Source: Carex sylvatica
Lineage: Eukaryota; Streptophyta; Magnoliopsida; Poales; Cyperaceae
Assembly: GCA_964058845.1 (NCBI GenBank)
Contig: CAXKVR010000156.1
Location: 1-64,000, forward strand
Reading direction: 5' to 3'
Length of the DNA: 64,000 nt
This document shows positions 12,601 to 25,304 of the stretch, piece after piece. The translations under genes and the position numbers were made by a program. The notes beneath the pieces were generated by a model. The model was not told the origin of the DNA. It made no database searches and was given only the letters and a program-made list of their open reading frames with translations. Positions within the stretch are counted from its first letter, which is position 1; every line of letters begins with the position of its first letter.

Positions 12601-12699
12601 TGTAATTGTTTAATATTAATACAATCAACCATCAGACAGAAACAACAACATTTGTCAAGAACTTAAACAGCGTTAACTCCACCGTTATGATTTTTATCC

Positions 12700-13503
12700 C
12701 ATTAATGTGGGACCCACTCAGAGAGTGACAGCTATGGCTGGCTCGCCGCATGGCCCAGCCCCGCAGTCCTCTCTTTGTTTTAAAATTCCCTCCTCTCCAT
12801 TTATGCATAGACCACAATCCGTGGATCTCGAGCACCACGTCAGATGATATAACATTATAACTCATTCTTACAGAAATGTCCCACTAGAAATAAAAAAAAG
12901 GATTTGGATTTGTGGTCCGGGAGCGGGGAGGTTTATTCTTTCTTTAAGGGGACCTAAGAGGAGAGGGCGCCACGTGTCCAAATCGGATCGGCAGGATCAA
13001 GGCGATACGAAGCGGGCTGCTTAGCTTGCGGCTTTTGATTTCATCCAGTCTTCGCTCCACGTCGGACCCCACCAGGGCCACTCCCCACCTCGATCTGTGC
13101 CACGTCACCCTAAGCTCTCTCCTAATCTCTCTCTTCTCCGAGGCCGTATCCGCTACTTTTAAAAAGAAAATTGAGGGCCCGATTATTCCATCTTGTGCCG
13201 TTGATTTAATACGAACGGACCTGATCGATTCAATTGAGAATTCAGCTACTCTTTTTATATGAATCCCATCCGTTCGTTTAAATCTTACGGTCCGATTTGA
13301 AATAGCAGGCACTACCTTTTCTTTTAAAAGTAGGCGATATCAAATCTTTTCCTCTCTCCACCGCTTCTTCACCTCTCTCGATATCTTTTCCTGGTCTCTC
13401 ATCGTCTTTCTAATACCATGGTCTCGGCCTCCATTTCTTCTTACCTTTCCCGCTAAATCCTTGACAAAAACACAACAAACACACTTGAATAAATAAAATA
13501 TCT
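12700..13503 (+). promoter_or_regulatory. Clock-gene promoter/leader with G-box, LUX-type site and Evening Element
   Basis: This block is visibly GC-richer than the AT desert to its left and precedes the PRR gene. It contains a canonical G-box CACGTG at 12971-12976, further ACGT cores at 12836-12841 and 13101-13105, a GATACG site (GATWCG, the LUX/evening-complex type) at 13004-13009, and an exact AAAATATCT Evening Element at 13495-13503. G-boxes and Evening Elements are bound by PIF/bZIP-type and by CCA1/LHY-type factors in plants. The start of transcription is not visible, so some of these sites, especially the Evening Element, may lie in the 5' UTR. Function is inferred from motif identity only. 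Confidence 0.6.
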
Positions 13504-14243
13504 TGAAGTTTTTTTTTCCTTATCCGATTAAGAAGTTAGTTCTACCGTCTCGTGCAGTTCGTTTCAACAAACAGTGGTTTCTAGATCGCAATTCGTTCTT
13601 GATCCGACGGTTTGAGATCCGCTTAGCAGTATCGGTACGGAATAGATTCGTAAATCGTGCAGTTTTAAATCTCTAATCAATGAACTATCGAATTCCGAAC
13701 TTTCTAAATTTTTATCTTCTTCAATTTTTTTTTTCTTCTATCCATTCAGCCAAAAGTTGCTAGGGATAACAATTTCTGTCTGAAGTCGGTCAATTCTAAC
13801 CGCAGAAGCAATTTAAGTCCCTGGATACCAATCGGAAACTCCACTTTCGTTTTGGTTCGCCCTTCTGTCCATTTGCTTATATACAAATAAATCCGTGCTA
13901 TTGTTACTAATGATTGCTAAAGTTTGTTTTATTTTCGTATGTTGTTGTAGGAATAAGCAATTAGGGGAGGATTTCTCGTGCTTTTCTCACATATCGGTGT
14001 GCTAGCCACAGAACATATGCTGTGAGAGTGTTTGTAACCTATGTAAGCACAAAATGTCCTAACAATCAGCTCATTAATCATTTTCCAGAAGGTTTACAAA
14101 CCAAAAGGTCTAATTGTTTCCATTATTTCCTCTGCTCTTTTACCAGATCTGTGAAGGTTTACAAACCAGAATATGTGCCAGCTGTACTCTTACATAACAG
14201 ATAAAAATCCCACATCCAACAACAACCAATTTGAATCCAGCTG
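13504..14243 (+). promoter_or_regulatory. PRR7-like 5' leader, probably with an intron
   Basis: The sequence between the promoter block and the main ATG lacks a long frame. A plausible leader intron runs from a GT near 13636 to the acceptor TTGTTGTAG ending near 13950, after which exonic-looking sequence continues to the ATG at 14244. Leader ATGs at 14017 (two codons then TGA) and 14173 (23 codons) would act as uORFs if this leader is unspliced here. Transcript data are needed for the true 5' structure. Confidence 0.4.
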
Positions 14244-14244
14244 A
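14173..14244 (+). CDS. Putative uORF overlapping the PRR7-like start codon
   Basis: ATG at 14173 opens a 23-codon frame (starts MCQLYSYITD, ends NQFESS). It stops at TGA 14242-14244, whose final A is the first base of the main ATG, giving a TGATG junction. This geometry is seen directly. If the leader is transcribed through here, scanning ribosomes would meet it just before the main start, so it could reduce or tune translation through reinitiation. Whether it is in the mature mRNA is unknown. Confidence 0.4.
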   Translation: MCQLYSYITDKNPTSNNNQFESS

Positions 14245-17200
14245 TGGAAAGTGTTCATCAAGTCCCCTCTGAAGGCGCTTTGCAGAGGGCTCTGGCTGAG
14301 ATAAACACCACTAACCATGGGCATCAAGTGAACCCTGGACCCCACGAGGCAAGAAATAATGAGGGAGGGTCAGAGGAGGATGAGTCACGGTTTAACGGTC
14401 CAGAAATAGTTCAAAATGGTCATGCAGGCCCACACGATGCACCTCAGCTGCCGAGACCGCAAGGGGGGATCGAGAAGCAGGCACCGCAGCAGCAGCAGAA
14501 CCTTGGGCCCGTTCAGTGGGAAAGGTTTCTTCCTGTCAAAACACTGAAGGTGCTGCTGGTGGAGAATGACTACTCTACCCGCCAGATTGTCACTGCATTG
14601 CTCCGGAATTGTAGCTATGAAGGTATGTATCTTTCAAGCAATCATGTTATTAGATGATTTTTCTGTGCTCTTTTTTTTTTGTGCTTTTTTAAAATATGTT
14701 TTGGGAATGTTGAAATTTATGCAGCACCCTGTCTAAGAGAATATTCATTACATTATGAATAAAGTAGTTTTTTAACAACTGCAATTAGCTAATGAAACTA
14801 GGCGAAACATGATTTTTACTAAACTGTGTTTTTTTTTTTTTCCGAGAAATGTGACAGAGGCTGCCAAGGGTACCAAACGTATGTTTCATTTGCATATTTG
14901 CCAAATTTTGCTATTGCCTAGCTTAGCCCTGCTTTTAAGTGCTACTGCTACCTAAATTTGTTTACAGCTTGAATAATTATTTTTTGGACTTAAAAGACGT
15001 TTGACATGCTTTTCTAGTAATAGATTTGCTTGGCTTTCCTTTTCTTTTGGCCCCCAAATCTTGCTGACTAGACCACTGATACCCACTGTTAAATTTGGTA
15101 TGTCCACCTCTTTTTCTTCCTGGGATTTCAACATGTGGTCTCTCCTTCATAATAATTCGCTACAACCACGTGAGCCATGGGTTGTTGATCTCTCCTCGTT
15201 CTTACAAAAGAAATATATTTCATATAAGATCACAGAAGTCCTTTTGGCGTATAAAAGATTTGCTCATTATTTGTATAGCCCACAAAGTACTCAAATTCCC
15301 TTCTTTTATCTTACTTCCACAAGCAAATTTCATTGATTTTAATTTAATGCCCCCCTCGCATTGTGTGCTCAATGAAATGTAAGAGTCGTCCCAAGTCACT
15401 GTATTTATCATTTATTCCTTTACAAAGAGAAAGGAATATACACCTAACTGAACCAAGCAAAATGGTATGTAGGTGTCTCTTTTGTGTGCTCAATGAAATG
15501 TAAGAGTCGTCCCAAGTCACTGTATTTATCATTTATTCCTTTACAAAGAGAAAGGAATATACACCTAACTGAACCAAGCAAAATGGTATGTAGGTGTCTC
15601 TTTTTTAAAAGGGTTAAATATATTTAAACCACTGGTATTATCCTGAGTAGTAACTGACAAAACAGTAACTTATATTTGAAACTAATAGTGTATAAAATAC
15701 CTTTAAATTTAAGAATCAAATTCAAAATTATTGTAGTAACGTTGAAAAGCTTTAATCATAAGCTTATAACAATTATCATTATTTTACTACTATCAACTAG
15801 ATAGCTCTACTAAGGTAATTGATGATACGGGGAAGTACCTCTGCAATTCCTATACTTTACACCCAGCATCCCCCCCACCCCCCAAATAAAGAAAAAGAAT
15901 CGGCAAATATAAGAAATAAAAGACAAGACCAGCTTTTACTAATTTCAATCAACCCCGTCTACTGTTTGTTGGAAAAGACCAAAATGCCCTTAAAATCTTG
16001 TATTTGATATTGAGAAAAATATTTTTTTAATTCAACAAAGATGCTTATTTCAAGGAGCGAGCTTCCATACATTGTTATCTACTTCATTTTAATTTTATTT
16101 AATGAACTCTCAATATGACATGGAAAGTATTTTCTAAAAACCTACAAGAGTTAGCACTAATTGATGTTTAGCATCCAAAAAAAAGGAAGACGAGCTTGGT
16201 TAGGCACTTTTATTATTTTAAAACTACTATGTTGGATTGATATTTCAAATTCTTGGTTATTTAGTATATCATTCCAAAAAATGTTTATGGTGTCAATTTA
16301 GGGGAGTGTGTACTGTGGAGACGTTACCGCTAATAATAATAGTGATACTTTGTCACCAGTGCAAAGTGTAGTGTGGGGGTGTGAAGTAACAAAACTACCT
16401 CTGATTGCTTGTAACCTATTCTGTCTAGTGCATCATTAAATTAGTTCATTTACTCACTAATATTTTCCTATGTAAAAGCTCCGACATGAGTACGGTTCCC
16501 TTGGCTCCTATTCTAGCTTTTATTTTTCTTTCCTTTTCTGTCATTACGATTCTTTCTTCTCCCACATTGTTCCCAATTATCTGGTATACTATAAACCTGG
16601 TCTGTCTAACATTTTTTAGAAATCATTCTGGCATCTTTCTGATTCCATATTTTTTTATACTTGTTTAAATATGTGACTTAGTACCAAGGTCATTTTAGTA
16701 CCAATAGTTCCTGGATAAGGTATATTCTTTTGACCTGTTGTGGGACACTACTTCCATTGAACATCATTTGATATCATATGGTTCTGGGAATGTCCTTTTC
16801 ATCAACAAACTCTCTTTCACTGTGTTTGGTTTTACTGGATTAAGTTGTTTGTGTTTTTTATCCATAAAAGAAGCAATGAGTGTGTGTTTCTTTTGTAAGC
16901 CTGACAAGTTAGATTTTGTCTTTTTCTCTTTTTTTCATCTTGAGATTAATGTGCTGTGCGAAAATTGAAGAATTCAGTTAACTTTATTTGAGTAGAAATT
17001 CTAACCTTTTGAACCAATACATTCCAAGTACCACAAGGGCATTGTCTAGTAATTCCAGGAAGTGCTTGCCTCTGGACAATACTACTACAACAACAACAAC
17101 CAAGCCTTTAGTCCCAAGCAAGTTGGGGTAAGCTAAGAGAGAATGGCTGTTTTTCGACCATTTGTTTATTCTATCGTTGGCTCGCCACGCCTATCACGAC

Positions 17201-20200
17201 CTTCCTCCTTTATCCTGCCTCTGGACAAAACTAATAAAAGAAAAATAAAAAGGAAAAAACTAGAGCAGAATCATTATTATATTAAGAAAAGGATGTTGTT
17301 CCAATCTAGCATCAATTTGGCTTCATCTTGAACCGCAGGCCTAGCACAAATGGTGATGTGGCCTCACCTCTCTACAGAGAGAGGCATGTTCAATTTAGGC
17401 ATCTTAAAAGAAATGGATATTGGGGGTTAGTGGGAACCCATACTCTAAAAAAAATAAACGAGGCCTCATTTCAAAGCCAAATGTCAGTCTCAAGCTATTT
17501 CTGTCAGACTTTGCAATTTTATCCAATCTAATCCAGTTTTTTTTTTTTTCTCTAGGGAAGTTATTTAATTAAGTATGCTGAGCTACTTCTCTCTCTCTCT
17601 CTCTCTCTCGATCTTATGGACATTTGAATCTGACTTGGAATTCCAGTGTTAAAATTAATAATGATGGCTTAATTATTGTCCTAAAAATGGCTCATTTCGT
17701 GAACTTTGAATAATGATGGCTCACTTCTAGTATACTTTCCACCACTAGAGCTGAACTGCCAGTCTTTGTGTTTTTTATTGCATGGTTTCTGAGAATGTTT
17801 TTCTTAGAGCGATCCCTGGTTAAACACAGATGTGAACCAGAAATGGGACAAAAGGCCTTCCAAAAATAAGAAAAAAATGTGTATATATATATGTAGGGTA
17901 CATCCAAATCATGGCCAAGAAGTACTGAAATTAAGAGCAGAGATTGCATACTTGAGTCTGAACTATTGCTGATTCTGTCTGTACTTTTAAAACTTTAGCA
18001 ATCAAAAGCTAAAAATCATGGCCAAGAAGTGCTGTTTTTCAATACTATATGCTGAATTTTTTTACTCTACAGTATAGGTTGGTGTATTAAATCTTATTGT
18101 TCTGATCTGAATTACTTGCAGTTATAACTGCTCAAGAAGGCCTACAGGCATGGAAGATTCTACAAGATCAGACGAATCATATTGACCTGGTGCTGACTGA
18201 AGTCGTCATGCCAGGCCTATCTGGAATTGGTCTACTAAGCAAGATAATGAGCCACAAAACATGCAAAACTGTTCCTGTGATTAGTGAGCATCTTTTTTTT
18301 CTAAAGCATATTTATTTACAGAAAAAATGTTTTTGTCCTATTTTGTCCAAATATCTTCTGGATTATATGGATACTTTAGCTCCTACATCTAATCAATTTT
18401 CGTGCAGTGATGTCATCAAATGATTCAATGGGCATTGTCTTTAAGTGTTTGTCAAAAGGTGCGGTTGATTTTTTGGTCAAACCTATTCGCAAGAATGAAC
18501 TAAAGATCCTTTGGCAACATGTCTGGAGAAGGTGTCATAGTGTAAGTTAAAAGTCATGCTTTCCTCTCATTTTGAGAACAACAAGCATCTATATTAAGTT
18601 TTCTATCTGTGTTTTAATACAGTTCTTGGTAACTGAACAAAATGGTCAATTGCCTAAACACACCCTTTTTTACTGATAAACATTTTGTTTATTAACTCTT
18701 AACATGAATTAAAAAGTTGTGCAATTATTAGTCTCCAAAAAACAAAAAAGTGGAAAAGATATCTGTTCTTAAATCTGGTTGCCTCTGGGTCGGTGCTTTC
18801 GAGGTACTACGTACTCACGTAGTGAAATTAAGGAGGTCCTAAGTTTTAACCTGAGTTCTATTCATTTCACAGCAAGTCAGATACATGTAGGACATTATCT
18901 CTTAATATAATCAATATTTGAATCTTTTGGGTCCAGTAGATTGGCTCCAGGTAGTACGAGCTATTAATGTGAACATAGTAATAGGCTCATTGCATTACAC
19001 AATCCATACATAGAATTGAGCTTCCTTTTTATTTTGTACTCCAATTGAGGGGCAGAGGAGGGGAGGGAAGGTTACAATTTCTATAAAAAGTATTGATTTT
19101 TTGGACCCCAAATTGGGGGTAACATTTAATTTTGAACTTCTGAGCACCTTTCACACTTCTCAATGATTTTTATGCAACTGTGCAACTTCCCTTGTCAAGT
19201 AATTGGGTAATTGGACTGTGTTCTGGGCCAGGTCAAGTACAGATGGATTAGTTACTATAAACTGTTAACTTAGGGTCTTATAGTAGTAAAGAGAAAAAAA
19301 AAAGTGAATTAACTTTCATTTATCTTCTTCACGTGGTTCAGCCCACAATAGACATTTTACTACAACCTTAGAAAAGATCCACAAGACATTGTAATACAGT
19401 TATGCAATAATATCCTTGTAATTTTGATGCCACAAAAAAATCATAATGACTGCTACAGCTAACGCTCCCCCTTAAATGGGAGCATGGATTTTAATCACTG
19501 CCTAGCTTGGTATAAATACGATGTAACCATGTTGACAAACTCTGTTGGTAAATATATCAGATAATTACTCTTGCAATCGCACAGGCACAAGCAGCAGTTT
19601 TCTTTACCTTCTCCCTAACAAATGACAATCCGCTTCTATTGCTTGTTCCTCTCATGAAAGTCCAGATTACTAACTCTGCCCTTCCCATCGTACATCAGGT
19701 CCAAATATCTGACCCATTTCTGGCTGGACCTGGATTTCAGTACTGGGTAATTGTGTAAAAGCAGCACCTTTATAGGTATGACAAAGTCATGCTATTTGCA
19801 TGCTTATCACATATTGACCTCAAGTACCAGTATTGATGTGCATACTTGTAAGAAATTTACCTTTTTGTATTTCTTTTTACTGAAGTACCAGTAATGATGT
19901 GAAGGAATCAACAATCCTTTGACCAGATTTCGTAAATCTTAAATCACTGTTCCAGGATTTTCTCCTTTTCTTCTTTTACCTAAACTATGGGATTATTTTA
20001 ATTACTTCAGTCCAGTGGTAGTGGAAGCGAAAGTGGAATCCAAATGCAGAGATGTGAGAAGTCAAACAGTGGTGAAGATTCTGATGATAACAGTGGCAGC
20101 AGTGATGACGAAGAAAATACGAGTATCAGGTTAAATGCAAGGGATGGCAGTGATAATGGTAGTGGCACTCAGGTATATTCTGATACTCTTTTTGAGGTTT

Positions 20201-23200
20201 CGGATAGTTTTTGAATAACATTTTATCTTCCCTGATATTTTTGGAACTAATTCCAATAGTCCAAAGTCCTAATTTTTTATGTCCAAAATTTCCAGATTTT
20301 CTTTAAGATTAGATTGCAAAATAGTTGTTTAATTGACACAAATTGGGTGCTTTAGTTACAATATTGCAAAGTTTTTATTTGGTTGGTGGACACGTTCTGA
20401 AGAGAAATTAGTTAGACAACCGTCAATTGGAAATATGAAAGCAGACAGCTATCAAGATCAACTTGCATCAAATAATAATCTACTAGACATTAGTTCAATG
20501 TGCACAATGTAGATACTCTGCAGATGTAATAGTACAAATTCAAGGAAATGCCTACAAACTGTTTCTGCAGAGTGTATGGTATCTTCAAAACCTAAAACCT
20601 ATTGCAATTTCTGGGAGTGCTAAACATTCATCAGTAACAAACATCAGTTTCTTATAACCTATGTACAAATACAGCAAATGCCCCACTGACAACCATCAAT
20701 TTTCCCTGATATGGTCCCCTACCCGCCACCCCAATAGAGTTATGCTTAGCCCGTTCATATCAGTTGGGACCACACTGGACACAGTCTAATCTGTTCTAAT
20801 TTTGTGCCTGTCATCATTCATTAGTGAGCAAAATTCCCAAGGCAAAGCCAAATTTATGGTTGAATCTACTATTATCTCTTCTAATTTCTGTTTACTTCTG
20901 TACTGAAATAAAATGGCACTAGGCACCTAAATTGAAAAAACTGAAAGTGCTTGGATACCTAAATTGGAAATTTGATAGGGAATTAGATTGTGGTTTGAAG
21001 GGATTACTATGCAATTTCCTCCTTTTATGAGATACAAATCCTCTGTATTTCAATTAGTTTTCTAGTCGTTTCGCATGCATGATTCCATGTAAATTCCAAC
21101 TTTTTGATAAGTAGAAAATGAACCAGGCACCTCTTATTAACACGCAGAGCTCATGGACTAAGCGTGCTGTGGAAGTAGACAGCCCACAACCATTGTCTCC
21201 ATCTGATCAGCTGGCTGATCCACATGATAGCACCTGCGCCCAGGTCATCCATCCCAAAGCTGAGAACTATTGTGATGGTTGGCTACCTATTGCCACCCAA
21301 AAGGAATACGATGGTAATAATTTTTTTAAATATTTACACTTCATAAATAAGGGTGGGAGGGGATGGGAAGGGATGAAAATTAATCAACAAGAAGAGGGAA
21401 AGATTGATGTTCTGCCCCCAATTTGGAGGGTATTTACTTATGTGCCTTTGTGCCCTTCTGTCCCCTCCCTTCCACTCGTCTCTTCTTCAGAATTTAAGTC
21501 TGTGGAACAAGGGACATTAACTTGGTCAGGACTGGTCACGCCTTCTCGCCCTTTTTGTTCCCTCCCCTTTTCTACCCTCTTCTGGAACATACTGTTAGTG
21601 AACTGATGCATACTGGAATTGACTGAGCTTTCAAATTATGGTTTGTATTGTGCTTCCTGATTTCTTGCTTGGATTGTGCTTCAAATTATGTTTAATGTGA
21701 CCTAATATTTCCTTGGATGGCCACGGAACTATCTGTTGAATGTTCCTCTTAGTCTGCATGTATGCAAAATTAATGTAAAAGAATGATAAGAAAACTTGAA
21801 GTATCGCTCATCACGTTTTTTATGTTTCTATAGATGAATTCATGGGAAAAGACTTGGAAATTGGGGTACCTGGCAATCTGAATTCAGAGCACCCGAATGA
21901 AATGGTCCCTGCTAAGCCAGCTGACAGGAGCACTGACAAGACACCTGACAGTGATCCGAAAACTGAGGGGGTGACAGATGGAAGCAACACCTTCGATGAG
22001 CCAACCACTAAAGCAGCTGACCTAATCGGCTCAATTACCAATTGCAATCGCACCCAACAAGCTGCTACAAGGGTCGCAGATGCCCCCAACAGGTTCGTGA
22101 AGATATCTGATGGGAAAGAGAAGGGCTGTGATGGATTTGCCGAACTACCCTCGTTGGAGCTGAGCTTAAAGCGGCTGAGGTCAGCTGGAGACTGCGTGAA
22201 ACCACCTGTTGATGATCGAAACGTGTTGAGACGATCAGACTCATCTGCTTTTACCAGGTGAAAAAAATAAGATCAATGTGCTCTTAGGTGTGGTATTACC
22301 AAGTAAAGTTGCATTCTAACTGTTTGTTCATGTTTGCAAGGTACCACACATCGGCAGTAAATTCAAACCAGGAACCAACGGGAGGCTATGGGGGAAGCTG
22401 CTCACCAGTAGATAACAGCTCAGAGGCTGTCAAGACAGACTTGACCCACAACACTGAATCGAACTCAAACAAAGCAACTCCGATCAAGCAGGGTTCCAAT
22501 GAAGGCAGCAACAATAATGACATGGGCTCCACTACTAAGAACGTGTTCACCAACCGCCCGGCCACTGCCAAAGAAAAGGTACGACTATTAGGCCAACTGA
22601 TCAGCCATTTAATTGCGCATTTCTGCGTTGATTAGTGCTGAAGTAAATAACATGACACAAACAGGTTTCATCACCATCGGCTGTCAAGAACAATCAACAC
22701 ACCTCAGCATTCCACCCAGTGCAACTCCGGACAGCTGCAACAGCCCCAGCTGCCGGCCAACAAACCGTACAAACCAAATCTAAAGAAATGAGCCAAGAAA
22801 GGACAGCAACGGCTATGGTTGTGCCGGGGCAAACAAGGGAGATCTACTTGGAACACCACCACCACCATCATTATCACCACATTCACCACCACCACGATCT
22901 TCATGGAATGCAACAACAAAATTCACCGCAGCCACCTATGGACTGTGGCATGCCCATGGGATCCTCTGGCATGACTGGAACACCATCTCAAACTATGGTC
23001 CCAGTGCCTGTTGAAGGCCAGGCTGCTAATTACAGTATGAACGTGAGCAACTCAGGGAGTAACCATGGGAGCAATGGACAGAATGGAGGTAGCACTGCTG
23101 CGCTTGCTGGTGGGGTCAATGTGGAGAGTGCTAACATAGTGGATGAGAAGAGTGGGAGTGGGGCTGTGAATGGTAATGGAAATGGGAGCGGTAGCGGGAG

Positions 23201-23852
23201 TGGCAGTGGTGTTTATCAGGACCGGCTTGCACAGAGGGAGGCTGCTCTGAACAAGTTCAGGCAGAAAAGAAAAGAGAGGAACTTCAATAAAAAGGTAGCC
23301 CTCTTTCCGTAACCAAATATCCATTTGCAGTTTCAGTTTACATGCTTTACTAAATTTTGTTCCAAATCCACGGGCACGGGGCATCACTGCTAGTGTGTTT
23401 TTATCAAACAGTATCCTGCACTAGGCAGTGTTATCTTGTGAGGCATGATGCTTCTTTGTTCAGAAAAATCATCTTGCATTTTCTTCGTAGAGAGATTGTT
23501 TCTGCAAGGTTTTAACACGATTTTGTTATAATTTCTGTACTGGATTTGTCCAGAAAATTTTGTACTAAACCAACATGAAAGTGTTATATATGTGGTTTCT
23601 TATTATATCCAGAATGTATATAGCCTGATTTATGTTAAAAAAAATGAAAAAAGATGAAAAGATTATGCATTTTTGTACTACTATCGTTTTGGTAAAAAAT
23701 ATTATCAATTTCTTTCTGAAGTTTTGTTGCTTTCATTTCAGGTGCGTTACCAAAGCAGAAAGAAGTTGGCAGAGCAACGGCCGCGCGTACGTGGACAGTT
23801 TGTGCGTCAGTCGGTGCAACATGACCATCCAGAAAGGGATGCTGAGAGATAA
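14244..23852 (+). CDS. PRR7-like: Pseudo-response regulator, PRR7/PRR37 type (circadian clock repressor)
   Basis: Nine coding exons with GT-AG introns: 14244-14622, 18122-18283, 18408-18541, 20011-20172, 21127-21313, 21834-22257, 22341-22578, 22665-23294, 23742-23852. Phases match at every junction, giving 2427 nt and 808 residues. A receiver domain (about 100-215) starts [10 protein letters not shown] and contains LVLTEVVMP, with Glu153 where true regulators have the phospho-accepting Asp, and ends [15 protein letters not shown] conserved LELSLKRLR motif (about residue 450; EAR-like, which in PRR5/7/9 recruits TOPLESS co-repressors) is followed by a His-rich tract, a Ser/Gly/Asn-rich linker and a C-terminal CCT domain (about 754-796) that binds DNA. 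The family represses morning clock genes and affects flowering time. The Ser/Asp-rich exon 4 and the [10 protein letters not shown] motif in exon 5 fit the PRR3/7/37 clade. No disruption seen. Start chosen as the first ATG in frame with the receiver domain. Confidence 0.95.
15361..15602. repeat. 121-bp tandem duplication in PRR intron 1
   Basis: The block beginning TTGTGTGCTCAATGAAATG and ending TATGTAGGTGTCTCTTTT occurs twice in direct tandem, offset 121 bp, with no difference I could see. The copies are so alike that the duplication must be recent, or the assembly may have duplicated it. Confidence 0.9.
17083..17240 (-). mobile_element. Non-LTR retroelement 3'-end fragment (RTE-like)
   Basis: ACTACAACAACAACAACCAA followed by GCCTTTAGTCCCAAGCAAGT and TGGGGTAAGCTA is a sequence type I recognise as a widespread plant repeat, associated with RTE-class LINE/SINE 3' ends. 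The CAA-type tail lies at the left, so the element would point to the minus strand. The fragment is short, with no coding part. Family assignment is from memory of the motif, not a search. Confidence 0.45.
17585..17610. repeat. (TC)n microsatellite
   Basis: An uninterrupted TC run inside PRR intron 1. Confidence 0.85.
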
Positions 23853-24003
23853 CCCTCATCTCAACTGGCTACTAACCAAAACCCCTACCAAGTAGGCAGT
23901 TGAGTTTTAGAAAACTATTTTAACTCTGCTTAGACCAGCTCGTTTTATGATGATCCTGATCTCAGCTTTTAGTCATGACCCTGAAATTGTTAGAGTATAT
24001 TTG

Positions 24004-24009
24004 AATAAA
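24004..24009 (+). terminator. AATAAA polyadenylation signal candidate for the PRR7-like gene
   Basis: AATAAA lies about 150 bp after the stop codon, in a T-rich context (GTATATTTGAATAAAAAGAG). It is the best-placed canonical signal. Plant polyadenylation signals are loose, so other sites are possible. Confidence 0.45.
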
Positions 24010-24029
24010 AAGAGGAGTTTACAAATTGG

Positions 24030-25045
24030 GTGCTTGTTCCATGTTTGTCTGTCTATCATATGTAATCATTCTACAGACTTCCATAGCGAATTACCAGACC
24101 CAATGATGGGTAGTTACTAGCTATGTATTAAGTCCTTTGATGTCAAACTCTTCTGTAGTTATACTTTAATGTGATGGTTTGTGCATTTTTCATTTTCAAT
24201 CTGTTGGCTGTTTTAACTTCATGGAACATTTTCAAGGACCTGCTTGTGAACGCATTGATTTGCATGCGAAAGGGGCCTGCCCTCTAACCTGTAGGAAACA
24301 TTAATCCTGGTAGTTGGCCATCACCTATGGTATTTTGCACCGTGACTATTCGATTCTTTCATTTCTCCATTAGAAAGCTTCCATAATCCATATATTTTGT
24401 ATTGGGTTGTTGAAGATTTCTGTGTTAGTGCCTCGCTGTTTTCAGGAAGCTCTGCAGTAAAAATAAGGCTGACAGGTTGTCCAATATTTGCTCGTTGAAT
24501 ATCTCAATGAGAGCCGAGTTGTTAAAATAAATTGTCACGAAGCTTGTCATTAACGGAGCTGTTGGATTTGGCAGGAGAGTTTACGGTCTCGTTTTACATG
24601 GCCTAATCGAGAGGAGAGGGGAGGAAGAAAATGCGAATGGGCCGTCTAAAGGAAAAATAGGCCGAGGAAAGTCGAAAGGATGGACACTGATGGATAGGGT
24701 CCACAGTGTCAGTTTTATTAAGGGGGCTCACATGTGACGAGGACAAGTGTGGGCACAGAAGTCGGATTAAAGAGGGATGTTGAACGGCGGGACCCAGCTA
24801 ACAGTGTCAGTTTTATTAAAGGAGAGTTGCAACTAACTCTTGACTTCTCTGACTACACGGTCCCGGATGCGTCCATGAAAAAAAATTCCTCTTTTATGAG
24901 AGCTTCACTGAGAATCTGAAGGCTCAATGGTTCACCTTTTAACTCGATAAGAGCATGAGAGTATATGAAAAGACTCGCATGATTTTTGCAACGAGATGTT
25001 CAAATGTAAGATATGCAGACTGTTTGAGTGATGTTGCAGAGCGCT
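24030..25045. other. Intergenic sequence downstream of PRR
   Basis: No gene is supported. A GC-richer block at 24540-24930 carries ACAGTGTCAGTTTTATTAA twice (about 24702 and 24801), a short direct repeat about 98 bp apart. The small frame 24734-24919 spans this block and shows no recognisable domain. Confidence 0.4.
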
Positions 25046-25100
25046 TTTTTTTTTAATAGCAGGCCCAAAGCCCCGTTTCATTAAGAAACTGGATTGTTTA
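25045..25100 (-). mobile_element. Possible LINE 3'-end fragment with poly(A)
   Basis: On the minus strand the sequence reads TTAATGAAACGGGG, then CTTTGGGCCTGCTATT and a run of A. A short AATGAAA-GGG-GGGCC trailer before poly(A) is typical of plant L1-type LINE ends. The fragment is too small for confident assignment. Confidence 0.3.
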
Positions 25101-25304
25101 CTACATTTTACCTATTTATGAGAGGGAATTCACATCCAGTGCAATAGTCCGGACAGTTCTTTTAATCTGACACAAATTTCAAAACGGAACTCTATAGTTT
25201 TCATAGGTGCAAACGGATCTCTATAGTTTTCAGCATTCCAGAAGATATATGATTACATTATTTGATTTAGTGTACATTTCGATGGCTATCAGAATTTAAG
25301 AAAA

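Larger units (their letters stand above)
14623..18121 (+). other. Long first coding intron of the PRR7-like gene
   Basis: A 3.5-kb intron with donor AAG/GTATGT and acceptor TTACTTGCAG. It carries a perfect or near-perfect 121-bp tandem duplication (15361-15602), a CAACAACAAC-tailed retroelement fragment (about 17083-17240) and a (TC)n tract. Splicing across it restores the receiver domain reading SYE-VITAQEG. Confidence 0.85.

Noticed and set aside
12944..13312. 122-codon minus-strand frame ahead of the PRR gene
   Set aside because: It lies in the promoter/leader region opposite the PRR gene and is matched by a shadow frame on the other strand. It has no domain, and the GC-rich promoter explains the openness.
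21314..21606. Readthrough of PRR exon 5 into a longer frame ending at 21606
   Set aside because: The GT at 21314 and the AG at 21832-21833 join exons in the correct phase. The extension is intronic and has no conserved residues, though intron retention cannot be excluded.
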